Below are positions 23,256 to 43,891 of a stretch of DNA of 64,000 nt, in pieces (the first letter of the stretch is position 1; each line of letters starts with the position of its first letter). The DNA is taken from the NCBI GenBank assembly GCA_905250075.1, contig CAJNOP010000231.1, forward strand, positions 15,755 through 79,754. Direction: 5' to 3'. Under the pieces are notes generated by a model. That model was not told where the DNA came from, searched no databases, and saw only the letters and a program-made list of their open reading frames with translations. The position numbers and the translations under genes were made by a program. The stretch is from Rotaria sp. Silwood1 (Eukaryota; Rotifera; Eurotatoria; Philodinida; Philodinidae).

Positions 23256-26200
23256 AAAACAAACTGCGATAAATTTCTTTTCTTTTCATCTTTTTTTCTT
23301 TTTCTTTTTTTTCGTTTTTGGTTTGTTGTCAGATTAAACACAAAACGCAATTCTTCTTGTATTCTCTTTAATGAAAAACAAAAAAAAAAACAAAACAAAT
23401 TATAACAATATATAGAATTTTATATATTTTTCCGATGATACATAATGGAATTTATTCGATAGACAAAAAGAAAAAAACAACAAATTGGATACTTTTAATG
23501 TAACAATAATAACTAAATATTGAATGTTAAATAGCAAAAAAGTATGTTTTCATCTTTTAACATGCAGCTTTATTTAAAACAATAACAGACCGTGCATGAT
23601 GTACAGCCGGAATATGATAAGAACTTGGGAATAGGAATATTTTTCACACTATGACTGAAACTCATTTAAAACTTCTATTTCGAGATGTAACAAATCTAAA
23701 TCTTGGCTTAGATTTGGTGTTGAAGAAATTAATATCAAATAATGCGTTTATATAAATATGTTTACTTTAAGTAATTTTCCAACAATCAAATTCAATGTGT
23801 GTCAAACTTAAACATTGGATTTGATAAATCTCTACTTCTTCTGATCTTAAGATTAGTACATTGTTTATTATGAAACACGACCTAAAAGGAATGTTAGATA
23901 AAGACTTTCATTATCTATGTGTATCACTCTTATCAAGTACCGCTGTGTACCATTGACATACCAGTAGATAACGTATCTTTCACTGCACCCATGATCGACC
24001 GCAACAAATATGGAGCTATCTATTGACATGTCAACGATATACAGTAGAACTTAATAATGTGTATACTTTTAGATAGAGAAAGTTTTTCTCTACAATCCTA
24101 TATGTATGTCGTTCTATAGTCAAACCTTAATAGGCGTCCTTGGACCAACTGTGTTTTTGCATAGACTTGATGGATGTATGAGCAACACTGCCACAGGCCG
24201 TAATAGACATTGCTGATATACAATCAAAAACTGTCTATCAATAATGTCTTTCTATAATATATGAACTATTTTCTTATTGCATTTCTGAAGTAATAAGTAA
24301 AAGAGTGCTGAGGAAATGTATTACAAAATAATCTTCCTGTAATTCGCAATAGCAGTAATACTTTGTTTCATTTCTTTATTCCGTAAGAATTCCGGTAATA
24401 GGTTTTTACTATATGATCGATATTGTTACTCTGCCATCATAACTAATATTTCGGTGATCAAGTTGCATATGCAGCTAATAACTTTACTTCTTTAGCAATC
24501 GTATTTTTACCATCTTTCGAACGAAAGCTCAATCTTGAAATCATTGATCTAGAACAAAACTTTATGAAATGAAATTCATTTCGAATGGATTTGAGAAAAT
24601 TGAAGGATTTCAATTCTCTTTAAAAAACAAAAAGATGATTAGATTATGTGAATGCTTCCTTATAAAACTAAAATTTCACTTTATAAAATGTTTATATTCA
24701 AATTTTACACTTTGTCGATTTCTCATTTGCTAATTTATTTCAATGTTTATTATGATCTGTCCGATTAAAAACAATCCAGAGTTGATTAACATTTGAAAAA
24801 TTTACAACAAGACAAGTTGATGACATAAAAAAAAAAGAAGAAAAAAACCGTAGTTATTATCAAATATTCATAACAAATAAAATTTGTTGATTCAAATTGA
24901 TTTAATTGACAATGTTTGAAATTATGTTTTCATTATTTTATTTGACAATAGAAACATCAAGTTTAATTAAAGTTCTTTTTTTTTAATTATTATAAAAAAA
25001 CAATGCTCTTTGTCAAGTACATCTAGGTTTTATTCTTAATAGTCATTCAACTAAGCAGACATTTTCTTTGATATTAAACAAAGTACATGGTTGATAAACG
25101 TATGTCATATAAAACATTTGATTTCATCGGATAATAGTATTTATGATTGATTAAAAAATCTCTAATAAATCTAATTGAGATTTATTTTAATAACAAACAA
25201 AAAACTATTGAATTTTCGATTATTTTCTTATTTAATTTATTATATTGAGTTTTTTTTTTTTTCGTGTTTGATCATGAATGGAATCAAGTTATTGATAAGA
25301 TATAAATGCATATTGAATTGATTATTTGAACATCTCAAGAGAAATATTCATCGCATGTTCATATTTTTGATTAAATCTAAATAGAAAGAAATTAGATGTG
25401 AATTCTTTTAGATAACTGTAAACAATAAAAAATATATAAAATTTTTCTATATTGTTAAATTAATGAATATTCATTGACATTGACATTTTATGAAAATCAT
25501 ATGTCAAATAAATTAAACAGAACAACATAAAAAATCAACAAATTTTCATCTTTTATTTAGTTTCCGTTTAGCATTTATTATTTAGATATGTTCACCTGCT
25601 AGTCTTTAATGACATTGAAATCATGCATGTATGTTCATTATCAACAACAAAAACACAAACATGCTTATTTGAAAGTTTAGTTTTTCTTTTTTCTTTTATG
25701 TGTTAATAACACTGATGTCAATAAATGACATTGTAATTATTCAGACAAATTCATTCTCGTTATTGTATCCAGATGAAAAAATTGCTGTATAAAGTTCTAT
25801 GAAACTTTTACACGTATGAACACTCGGCCTTTTTTTCTTTTTTTTTTTGCTTATTCGCATCTCATATCTGTTCTTTCAAGCTTTTTATTATTTTTCATCT
25901 TTCTTTTGTGTAGTTCGGAAATATAATGCTGTTGTTAATGTGTGCGTGCGTGCGTGCGTACGTATACTGAAGAAAAAAAAAAAAGAAGGAGAGAGACACT
26001 AACACAGATAGTCGGAGATGCAACAGACAGAGAAAGAGAGAGAGAGAGAAAAAAAGAAAAAAAAAACTCAAGCAAAAAAAAAAGAGAACATAAGAAAAAA
26101 TATATATACTGACCTCATTTTTATTCTCTAGTACTCCTAGTGCAGTATAAACAAACTTTATGGCCTTATGTTTGATACATCTATTGTCTTTTTCAATAAA

Positions 26201-27769
26201 ATATCGCATTAAAAGCACTAAAATATCGAACAAAGCATAAAATAATATCAATTGGTCTCAACAGGCTTTTAAAAAAAAAAAGTTAGTTCTTTTTTTTTGT
26301 TTTTTCCTTATTGTTGTCTATTCTATTGAAGAAAGATAAAAAAATAAAAGAAAATTAAACTTGAGCATTTTACTCTTTACTCTTTCATGTCATAAAAATG
26401 TTCTGTTATAAGTTCAAGGATCATATAGAGTGAGTAAGCAACAGAAAAATTAACAAAGAAAAACAAAATATACATGTAAAATATCTCTTTCATGACATAA
26501 GTAATATAATAGATATATACATATGTATATGACCTATATAAGTGGAACATGCGTTATTATGATATGATTGTTTCTTTTATGCATGACAATGGCAACAGAA
26601 AAAGTCTTTTTTGTTTTTTTGTCAAAAAGTTACGTAAAATAAATCGTTTTTCTTTTTTTTATGTGTTGTTATTTGTATTTTTTGAAATCGTTGAAAAAGA
26701 AGTTTGTTATCTATTCAACGAACAACGATATGTTTTTTATTCTTGACTGATTCGCCTGTGTAAATAAAGTACCTAATTACTGTGACGATATGTTTATGTA
26801 TTTCCACGTGTTGTAAAATGTTTTTTCACCCTTGTAATCTAGTTAGTATGTGCATAGCTTTTTTCTTGTTTATCAAACCAATGCTGACATATATGCATAG
26901 AGTATATGTATTAGAATATTACCAAATTACAACGTTTATTTTCTCAGGGTTTTCTTTTTTCTTCTGCTGAATGAAACATATTATCTCATCATGAGTTTTT
27001 CTTCGAGCAAATATTAACATATGGATTGAAAATTTTTAATCTAGTTAAAAGGAAAAGTCTTTTGGAAAAATATTTTATTATTCAGTTCTAATGAAACCAT
27101 GACAAACTTTCGTTAGCAGAAGAAAAAAAAGAAACAAAATAGTAAATGAATAGAGTTCTATACATGTTTTATTTATTTAACATAACATTGTTATTGTCTG
27201 ATTAGTCACTTCACTCGTATAAAGTAAATTACAAAGAAGCCAGATAAATTAGTGTCTAATTACAAAAGAATGTAGGTGTATTTTACGATCGTACATGTTC
27301 TCTTATGCGACATTTGATGCTTTTTCATCTTTTTGCGTCATTATTGCGTTGCTATCGATGTCGAACAACAGTAATGTAAAAGCTGAGAAAATATTTGATG
27401 GATTGTTCTCATTTAAACCATATTAAAAAAGAGAGGAAAAGGCTCCAGACATTTTCTTTTCTTTTTTTCTTCTCCTCGATCTATCGCCTTTTTATGAATA
27501 ACATATATGCACGTACACTTGAAAATTTTATGTGCACACAAACATGCACACATGTCCTCTCCATATGACAAAAGTAACTGTATTTTTTTGGTTCGTTCGC
27601 TTTTTTTCTTTTTTAAATAAAATTCTTATTCTTTTATTGTTTACAAACCTTGGACAGTTCGGTATAATTAAACGATAGAAGAGTATTGTATTGACATTAT
27701 TGACGTCTGTTTCGTACGGTTCATAATGTTTTTTCTTATTTTCTTTTTCTTTTTTTTTGAGAGTTTAAG
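23256..27769. other. Long intergenic stretch, AT-rich
   Basis: 4.5 kb between two plus-strand genes. Near 25938-25960 there is a TGCG simple repeat and near 26030-26050 a GA-rich tract; poly-A and poly-T runs are common. ORFs here are low-complexity Phe- or Leu-rich shadows. The last few hundred bases should contain the promoter of the SIK gene; nothing definite was recognised. Confidence 0.5.
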
Positions 27770-33824
<6,055 letters not shown>

Positions 33825-34451
33825 TCTGATTGTTTTGTTAATTTATCACACCGGTGATCTTTTTTGTTTTATAATAGTGAATCATTTTTTTTTTGTGTTT
33901 GGGAGGGATATTCAATCTCTTTAAATCATAAACTCATGGTGAAGATTATTATTTGCATAAAAGATTCATACTTATTTTATGTATATTTTTCTTTTTTTGT
34001 TCTTCTGCTTTTGTTGCCTGCAAAAGTCGTTTGAATAGTTTTGTGTTTGTAATAAATTCTCGCTTGTTTTCGTTTTGTTTAATGTTTTTTTTTTAACTTT
34101 CCATTATTGTTTCGTTCCATATGATATGCTTCTTTGAATGTACAAAAAAGACAAATGTGTGTATGGTTTTTTTTCCCTTGTAAAGTGAAAAATAATGAAA
34201 ACAAAAAAAAAAAAACAAAAAAACGAATATTTACTTAGTAAAAATAACATTCCAGATGCGTCATAACTCTCATACATGTAAGTAAACCTTTTTTTCCCTG
34301 TTCTGTCCAACCATCATCAGATAAACGTCAATGACAAATGTTATTTCATCATAGATCGAAATTATGTAAGATTCTTTCATAATTTCTTGAAATAAAAGTA
34401 TTCCTTTTTTTCTCATTTCTATATTGTAATAGTGCATCGAACGTTTCGTAG
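33825..34451. other. Intergenic spacer between SIK and the RING gene
   Basis: The left half is the SIK 3' flank with T-rich runs. The right half precedes the next plus-strand start. Nothing else is recognisable. Confidence 0.5.
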
Positions 34452-35627
34452 ATGCTTAGCAATGTAGACTTACTTCCTATGTATTTATTATCAGATGCTA
34501 TGGATTGTACAAAGATTATTTCAACAAAGGAAGATATTAATTCACATGATTATCAATCAAATAGTAATAGTAGTGATCAAGAACCTAGTCTTGATGATTA
34601 TGTTATTGTATCATCTTCCGAATCAATAATTAGTATTGAGAATAATAAGTAAATTAAATTATTTTATTTATTTTATTTTTCTATTTTATATTATTTAGTT
34701 CTGAAGAAAAAATTTTGGTAGAAGAAGAAGAAGATGATGATGATTTAGATTATTTTGCTCAATTTAGTTTTCCAGATGATGATAGTGATTATGATTTAGA
34801 ATATGTTTATAACAATGATAATAATGATGATATATATATAAATAATCATCTTAATCGAAAACAATTATCTTTAGTTAATCAATTTGAAGAAACAAATTAT
34901 CAACGTTCAAAACGTTCAAATAAAAAAATCAATGCACGTTGTCAGATTAAAACAAAACATGCTAAAACTATTAAAATTAAATCACATAATAAACAATTAT
35001 ATATGCATCATCGATTAATTAAACGTGTTAAACTTGATGAACCAAGTCGAAATTATTTATCATCAAATTCATCAACTCCATTACATTCATCTGAAACTTT
35101 ACGCTCTTTAGTTTATGAAGCTCGTCATCCTGAAATATTTTCTAATAATCAAAAACAAAAACCAATTCATAATAATAATAATAATACGTCTAATGTTTCA
35201 CATCAATTTCGAGAATATACAATCAATGAACATAATCTTCTACATGATCCATCTTTTGATGATGCTATGATTAATTTTCTTCTTGACATGCAAAATCGTG
35301 ATCTGTAAGTATTATAAAAATTCTTTTTTTTCTAAAATTATTATCTTCTGTATATTTAGTTCTCCGAATGATTATGAAATGTTATTAAGACTTGATGAAC
35401 GTGTACAACGTAAAACAGTTGATGTACATATTCTAGATAAATTTCCAACATTGGATGTTAGTGACATACATTTAAATGATCAATGTACAATATGTATGGA
35501 AACATTTACTCTTAAACAAAAACTTAAATCATTACCATGTACTCATATATTTCATGTCCATTGTATTGAAACATATTTAAAAGAATTTTCTACACAGTGT
35601 CCTTTAGACAATCTACCGTTAATATGA
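34452..35627 (+). CDS. Acidic RING-H2 finger protein, probable E3 ubiquitin ligase
   Basis: Three exons (34452-34648, 34699-35304, 35360-35627; 356 aa). The N-terminal two thirds are acidic and low-complexity (EEEEDDDDLDYF, DDDSDYDLEY), with a basic Lys/Arg patch around residues 130-175. The C-terminus is a RING-H2: C-x2-C in QCTICMETF, then C-x-H-x2-H-x2-C in PCTHIFHVHC, then CPLDN. The last zinc ligand, usually Cys, is Asp. The same CPLDN ending occurs in RBX1, so the fold can still bind zinc. RING-H2 proteins recruit E2 enzymes and transfer ubiquitin; substrate and location are unknown. There is no transmembrane segment. It follows the SIK gene in the same direction after 627 bp. I cannot assign an orthologue because the region outside the RING is low-complexity. 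Confidence 0.85.
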
Positions 35628-38600
35628 CTGATAAAAGGGTTTTATATTTTTTTTAAACTAAATGTACATGTAAGATTTATATTTTTATATTTAAAAAAAC
35701 AAATGTTAGATACAATAAATTTAGAGATTAAAAAAAAATCATATCAGAAATCTTAACATAAGTCAATATTTGATATAAAGAATAATTAATTGCTGACATG
35801 AAGTCGTGACAACAAAATAAGAATGTGCTTTATGATTCTGTTTAATTATTTTCTTGCTTTAGGAATGACGTTGTCTATAACGATATAATTATTATAAACA
35901 GAAATAATTTGTTTACAAGAGAATTATATTTTTGTTTCTTCTAAAAATTTATAAGAATGTGTTCATAACTATAGACTAGTAAATTCTTGTCGAATCTAAA
36001 CTCTAAGTTGGCCATTTCTATTTTCATAATGATTTAAATTCTTAAACTTATTTAGATTGAATATAAATGATGACGAAAGTAAGAAATCTTTTTTTTTAAA
36101 CCTCACCTGATGAGGATCTTATGCCATCTCGTATATCATTAATTGCGATGATTTGTTTGCGTGAGTTTTTTTTTTTTTACTAAAGATTTGTTTCTCGCGA
36201 AGAAATCAATTACTGAGTATAAAAATCATTAAAAGAGACGTATTGAATTTAAATACATCGTAAGTATTTGTGTAGAATTCACTATAGGACGATTGATATA
36301 GATGTTGATTTTAAATAAATAAAAGAGATGTACTGATGTTTAAATTCAGACTTAATGTTTATGAATTCCAATTAACTCTAATGCAAAGTTTGACAATAAT
36401 CATAATTTATCAAAACAGAAGACTCACCTGTTTAATCTTATCAAGAAATCTAACAGAACAATTAACGAAATTAAAAAAAGTGATATTTGAATAGCACATG
36501 GTAACTTGTTCGACCTGTTAGTAGTTCTTTCACATTTATTGAAGTTTTTTGATTTCAACAAATGTTTAATATTCTTTTAGAGATAAAAATTGTCTACTTC
36601 ATTTTTGAGTGTTGCTTTTATTCAAATAGATTGTGTTCTTTTTTCTATTGAAAATTAGAAAATCTTTTTTTTTTAAAGAGTATCATCATGTAGGATTCTT
36701 TATTTCAAGAGCAACAAACATTTTTTCATAAATGTCCCTGTTTAATATTCGTTCTCTTATTTAATTCTACAAAAAACTAATATTGATTTTAGATATTCAA
36801 AAAACTAAAATATAACCTGAAGAATTTATGTTTACGATTTTCGAGAAAATTTCGTGAAATGAATAATTTATTTTTCATACATACATTATTTTAAAAAATG
36901 GCCTGATTTACTTTGATTAAGATATGATAAACCTATCAAAGGTATAGTATCTATATGTCAGGAATCATCGCTTTCTAATAGAGAAACTGTTTTCTCCTCC
37001 TTACAGACGTTTGATCTTCCTCTTCAGCCTAAAATCCTAGTTCTACCACTGCTTTCTAACAAAAGTTTCGTTATATCTGATAACTACGCTTTCCATGTGA
37101 TAACTATCGAGCAACTACCACTAGTATACCACTCGATATAATGTGCGCTATACTGGCAACTTTCTTCTTTGAAACTGTTCTATGATGGTGTATTGGATCG
37201 AGATGAGGTGAATATTCTTGAAGTCAGTTAAGACCGATAGAATTAATTATTACAACTAATGATAATACCCTCTGTATTTCAGCTTTCTATGTATTGTTCA
37301 AAACCTAAGATTGTTTTTGTTTATCAATTTTTTTATATTCTCGACCTGTTGCGATGAAAACGAAACTTGTTAATTTTAAAAACAATTAATCTATATAGAT
37401 CAGATTTTTTGTCAGATAATTCGTTAAGTTTATTGTATTTTGGAAAATATGATTAGTTTTAAGATATATTGATAAAGTGTTTGATCAAAACTCTAGATTA
37501 AATTTTCTTCAAGCGATATTTGAAAAACATAGTAAAATTATAATTTATTTTGAATTATAAATGATAAATTTAAATTTACGTTATTTTCTCTTAGTTTCAA
37601 GAAGAACTATATTTAGTGATGGTCGAATATAAGAAAACAGATCATTTTTATTCGTCATCTACAATAAATTTATTAGTTAATAAGACTAAAAACTTCCATT
37701 AGAATTATTAATATCGTTATTATTTATATGACAAATAAAAATATAGTATTTCTACTTGCAGCATTTGTTCTAAGTCTGATCTTGAAGTCTTCTGAGTTCC
37801 ATGAATCTCTTCAAGCTTTCTAAGGATCCAGTAAGCATTTCGAACTGTCCTGCAAATCGTTCAAGTATTGAAGGCACTTTAAGAAGGAACCACTCGAACG
37901 AATACTTGCCATTTGACCTCATATTGGGTTCATGCCCATGAGCCTCTGGATCCGAGTAATGACTGTTTTACTGAATCTTCGATCCAGCTGTAAATATTTA
38001 CCGAAAATCTAAATAATAGTATTTTGATCTGAAATTTTGCTTATAGACAGGTATGATAACTCTGTGAATATTCTGAAAGTTTCAGCAGGAAAGAATTTTC
38101 TTTTGTTGTGATATTAAGTTTCTAAAAAAATGGTCATTTGCGACAAACATTGAGTTTGCTGGAAAATTTAACAACTTGACAAATGAGTATTCTTTTCAGT
38201 TGATTATTTCAGGTTAATATAGTGTAATTTAAGTTTTCGGTAAATATCGAAAGATGCATCGAAGATTCAATACAACGGTCATAACTAGACTCCAGAAGTC
38301 CATGGGACGAATCCTCTTAGAGCTTTTTTAAGTCTTCTGAGCACGATGGATCAAAAGATTTTCTATAACTTTTGAAATTTCTCTTTTACAAAACACAAAT
38401 TTAAAATTAAAACATGTTCTAGCTCACAGTTTATTTTTTTTTTCAAATCTTTTAAAGATGAATAATTTTAAAATGATTTCTCTACATGAAAGAATTGTCA
38501 AGGTTATGGAAATAAAAATCATTATTTCAAATACATGTTACTTGTTACATATCGAAGAGGTCACTTCTAAATTTGAATTTATATTGAAATGAGAAAAAAA

Positions 38601-39459
38601 AACTCATGTCAATGTTAAAATTAATGCTTAATAAGAGTAATTGAAGTTTATAGGTAATATTTTGTTGATAAAAATCTCATTTAAAAAACATTTCCTTCTC
38701 ATTTCCTATGATTGTCATGCAAGCGAAGATATGCAATACTATTGTTTCAGATGAAAGTTTACAGAGAATTCTTATTGAGAAAAGTTTTTCAATGAATCAA
38801 CAATCTACAATATAAGTACAATTTCGTAAAAAGAACAGAACAAATTGTAATAATCAAACTATTTTTCTCACACATCGAAACTTAATTTTTCAATAGAAAA
38901 TGTTAGAGAAACTTTATCATAGTCACTGCCTGTTTTTTCATTTCACTTTTTTCAAATAAAATAGAATTTATGTAATGATAATATAAAAGTTAATGAAAAT
39001 TTATACTTAAACTGAAGATTGAAAAAAAAAATTTCAGTTAATTCTTTTTTTATCGATATATAAAAAACTATTATAGAGTTATAACAATTCAGTTTATAAT
39101 AAGTATTTTCAGTGACAAATAGATTTCAAAAGGAATTATTATAAGAATACATAGTTGTGTCTTCACTAGAATCACTATATGTTTATATCATCAACTAACT
39201 TTTGATTAGTTTTCATTGGAAGGAAAACTAGATGGAAAAAAAGTCAAAGAACAAAAAAAGAAAAACTATGAGTTGTTGTTATTATCTATTTTCAAGCTAC
39301 TGCTGATTAAAAGAATAAATAAGACTCGACAATATTAAAATATGTAAAAAGAACGATCAATATTTTTATATTCTAAAAGTTCTTCTCTAACATAAAACAA
39401 TATTTAATATGAACATAAAAGTAAATTAAAAAGGTACGAATCATTAAGAGATTTGATAA
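35628..39459. other. Long intergenic stretch
   Basis: 3.8 kb of AT-rich sequence without a supported gene. It contains the inverted repeat listed at 37925-38325. Between 36900 and 37200 the composition is slightly more balanced but frames are closed on both strands. Confidence 0.5.
37925..38325. repeat. Fold-back repeat, imperfect inverted arms
   Basis: The left arm around 37930-38005 contains GAATCTTCGATCCAGC and AAATATTTACCGAAAA. The right arm around 38225-38320 contains the complement (TTTTCGGTAAATATCG and GCATCGAAGATTCAA), with further matches outward (CATGAGCCTCTGGATCC against CTCCAGAAGTCCATGG). Arms are about 80-90 bp with a loop of about 220 bp. It is a MITE-like remnant; no duplication of the target site is visible. 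Confidence 0.55.
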
Positions 39460-40080
39460 ATGTTATCAATAAATGAAACTTTTGTGTCTTTACTTGACAA
39501 TTCATCATCAATCGATTATGAACATATGTCATGTATTATGAACATCAAACATTGGTTACTCGTTCATTTTCTCGTTACATCGCTTATTGAAGCTGGTCTC
39601 TACATTTATATTATTTGTCCCTTATTAGTTATTATTATACTATTCAATCATTCTTTCTCAAATCGTTTATTAGACATGATGGATAATAATCATCTATGGT
39701 TATTTCAATCAAGAGAAAGATATACATCTATTATTTCTTTATTAAAACAAGAAATGGTAGTGATATTTACATATGTACTTTTTGCTTTTATCTACAAATG
39801 GCTTGGTTTAGTAAATAATAACTATACGATAACATATATGAACTTTCTTCTTTGGTTTATCGAAGGTTCATATGCTCCGCTTGCTAGTATTGTGACTTTG
39901 TTTGGGTTTTATATCGGACATATGGAAAACTATTTGTATGAATCATCATATATTATTGTAGTGATACTTAAAATATCTTTGTTCATCTTAATGCGTTATT
40001 CAGAAAGTCAATCTGATTTTTTTTCTAATGATATGGAAACGCTTTTTTTCTATATATTATGCTACTCGTCTTATGAATAA
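39460..40080 (+). CDS. Small multi-pass membrane protein, unassigned
   Basis: Single-exon ORF of 206 aa from ATG 39460. Hydrophobic segments suggest about four to five membrane spans: around residues 30-62 (HWLLVHFLVTSLIEAGLYIY and the following IICPLLVIIILF), 98-120 (VVIFTYVLFAFIYKWLG), 127-150 (MNFLLWFIEGSYAPLASIVT) and 164-175. The arrangement of long hydrophobic segments separated by a basic loop (SRERYTS) recalls the last three helices of a seven-helix receptor, but I see no diagnostic motif, so this is only a possibility. A partial, frameshifted copy lies 0.7 kb downstream, which shows that the sequence is or was a mobile or duplicating gene. It could itself be a truncated pseudogene. 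Confidence 0.5.
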   Translation: MLSINETFVSLLDNSSSIDYEHMSCIMNIKHWLLVHFLVTSLIEAGLYIYIICPLLVIIILFNHSFSNRLLDMMDNNHLWLFQSRERYTSIISLLKQEMVVIFTYVLFAFIYKWLGLVNNNYTITYMNFLLWFIEGSYAPLASIVTLFGFYIGHMENYLYESSYIIVVILKISLFILMRYSESQSDFFSNDMETLFFYILCYSSYE

Positions 40081-40800
40081 AATATTAAAAAATTATTTAA
40101 TAAAAGAATGTCTTATATATTTTTATGTGAGACTTTACATAGAATATAAATAAATTCATGATAATATATAAAATAAATGTCGTCAAAAAATATTTCACAA
40201 TAGAATATAGATGGGTTGTCGGTGTGTGTATGATTGAATTAGATAAATAGGCGAGCATTATGCTCAGCTATAGCTACACTTCCGACATGCGATGTGAATG
40301 AGGTATTTATACATTTACATGAATCAAGTTACCATATCTGCAAAACAATTAAGAATGTAGCACATATTTAATATATTGATGTTTGATAAATTTGGTTCAA
40401 ACGTTTCCTACGTATTTTAAAAGCAATAAAATTGATGTTATCGAACGAATTTTATTTGTGAATCGCTAATAGCAAGACAAGATTAAGAGTAGATTTACCG
40501 ATCTATCTTCAGTAACGTGTATTCACTCGATTGAGCGGGATAGAATCGAAGAAAAACAATGTACCTATGTATATAATGGTCTGTAAAATAATCAAGATAA
40601 TCATCTCATTGCAATAATTCAATATGACCAAGTAATATGACTTGATAAACAAGTCAGTCTTCATGGCTACCCCAGGCGACAGAATGGATCAATCGTTTAA
40701 GATGTTTGCTAACTTTTTATGCTTTAAAATAAAAGCGAACATCATGTAAGCTTTTTTCACTTAGTTTTTGCTTTCTTGTGAAGAAAAAAAAGATTCAACA
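40081..40800. other. Spacer between the membrane ORF and its broken copy
   Basis: No gene seen. AT-rich, with no tandem repeats worth naming. Confidence 0.4.
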
Positions 40801-41063
40801 GTTTTGCATCTACATCTCTATTATTTGTCCCTTATTAATTATCATTATACCGTTCAGTCATACTTTCTCAAATCGTTTAAGGGGCATGATAGATAATAAT
40901 CGTCTACGATTATCTCAACCAAGAGAAAGATACTCATCTATTAAATTCTTTATTGAAACAAAAAATAGCAATGATATTCATTCATATACTGTTCGCTTTT
41001 ATCTATACATGGTTCGGTTTAATCATTAACAACTATACCATAACAGATATACATACGGAAAGT
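40801..41063 (+). pseudogene. Truncated, frameshifted copy of the 39460 membrane ORF
   Basis: From 40806 the translation is close to the upstream ORF (SIICPLLIIIIPFSHTFSNR against YIICPLLVIIILFNHSFSNR; then DNNRLRLSQPRERYSSI). After about 40950 the match continues only in another frame (SLLKQKIAMIFIHILFAFIY, then NNYTIT), so one frameshift separates the two parts. The first 47 residues and the C-terminal third of the parent are missing. It is therefore a broken duplicate. Confidence 0.75.
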
Positions 41064-41724
41064 TAGCAGTAAATTCGAGTTTTTCTTGCTGACATACAAA
41101 AAAATGGAGATTCCAATCGAAGAAACAGATTGTTAACTCTCTGCTACAGGTATATTGCATGGTGTACGTAAAAGATTTTAAAAACTTTGTTGAACCTCAA
41201 TGGTAATTGTAGAACTATTTCGAATTCGATCGGCTCTAGTTGCTTCTACCAGCCATATGGAATTTCTCTACCTTCGAAAAAGGTTAAAGATTATCTGGTT
41301 CACTTTTCGACTGTTTTATTTTAATGCTTTTTTTTCTCCAAATACACTATGTATTCTTAAGATTCCATTTAAAGAAAAAATTTCTATTAATCGATTTTAA
41401 AGCTCGAAATAGCATTTTTTTGTTTAATTGATGAACAGACATGAATGTATTAATTCATTAAGATGATCATATTTCATATTTAACTCCGTGACAACAAGAT
41501 ATCTTCATAGATGTCACTATTTTATATTCATGCATTTTATTATTTCTTCAAAATAATTATTTTTAGAAATTTTTTTTTGTAAATTAAAACATAACTTATA
41601 CAATGAAAATTTATACTTTTTCAGAAAAAAGAAACTTATGACATGAGTCATCAAGTCTTCTTACATTACATACATTCAGTTATTATTCGTTTCAATATAA
41701 TAATACTATTATAAAACGAAAGAC
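41064..41724. other. Upstream flank of the proteasome gene cluster
   Basis: No supported gene. The ORF at 41200-41400 has no recognisable features. The promoter of the Rpt1 gene should lie here. Confidence 0.4.
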
Positions 41725-43786
<2,062 letters not shown>

Positions 43787-43891
43787 ATTTTCAACATTTT
43801 AAAACTTTTCTGTTTTCTTTTATTCAAAGATTATTTCAGACAAATATAAAAAAAAAAAAACAAAGCAATTTTTTATTATTATAGATTAATA

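Noticed and set aside
25895..26251. 118-codon minus-strand ORF with a long hydrophobic stretch.
   Set aside because: The hydrophobic part is translated poly-T and GA-repeat sequence; no conserved features.
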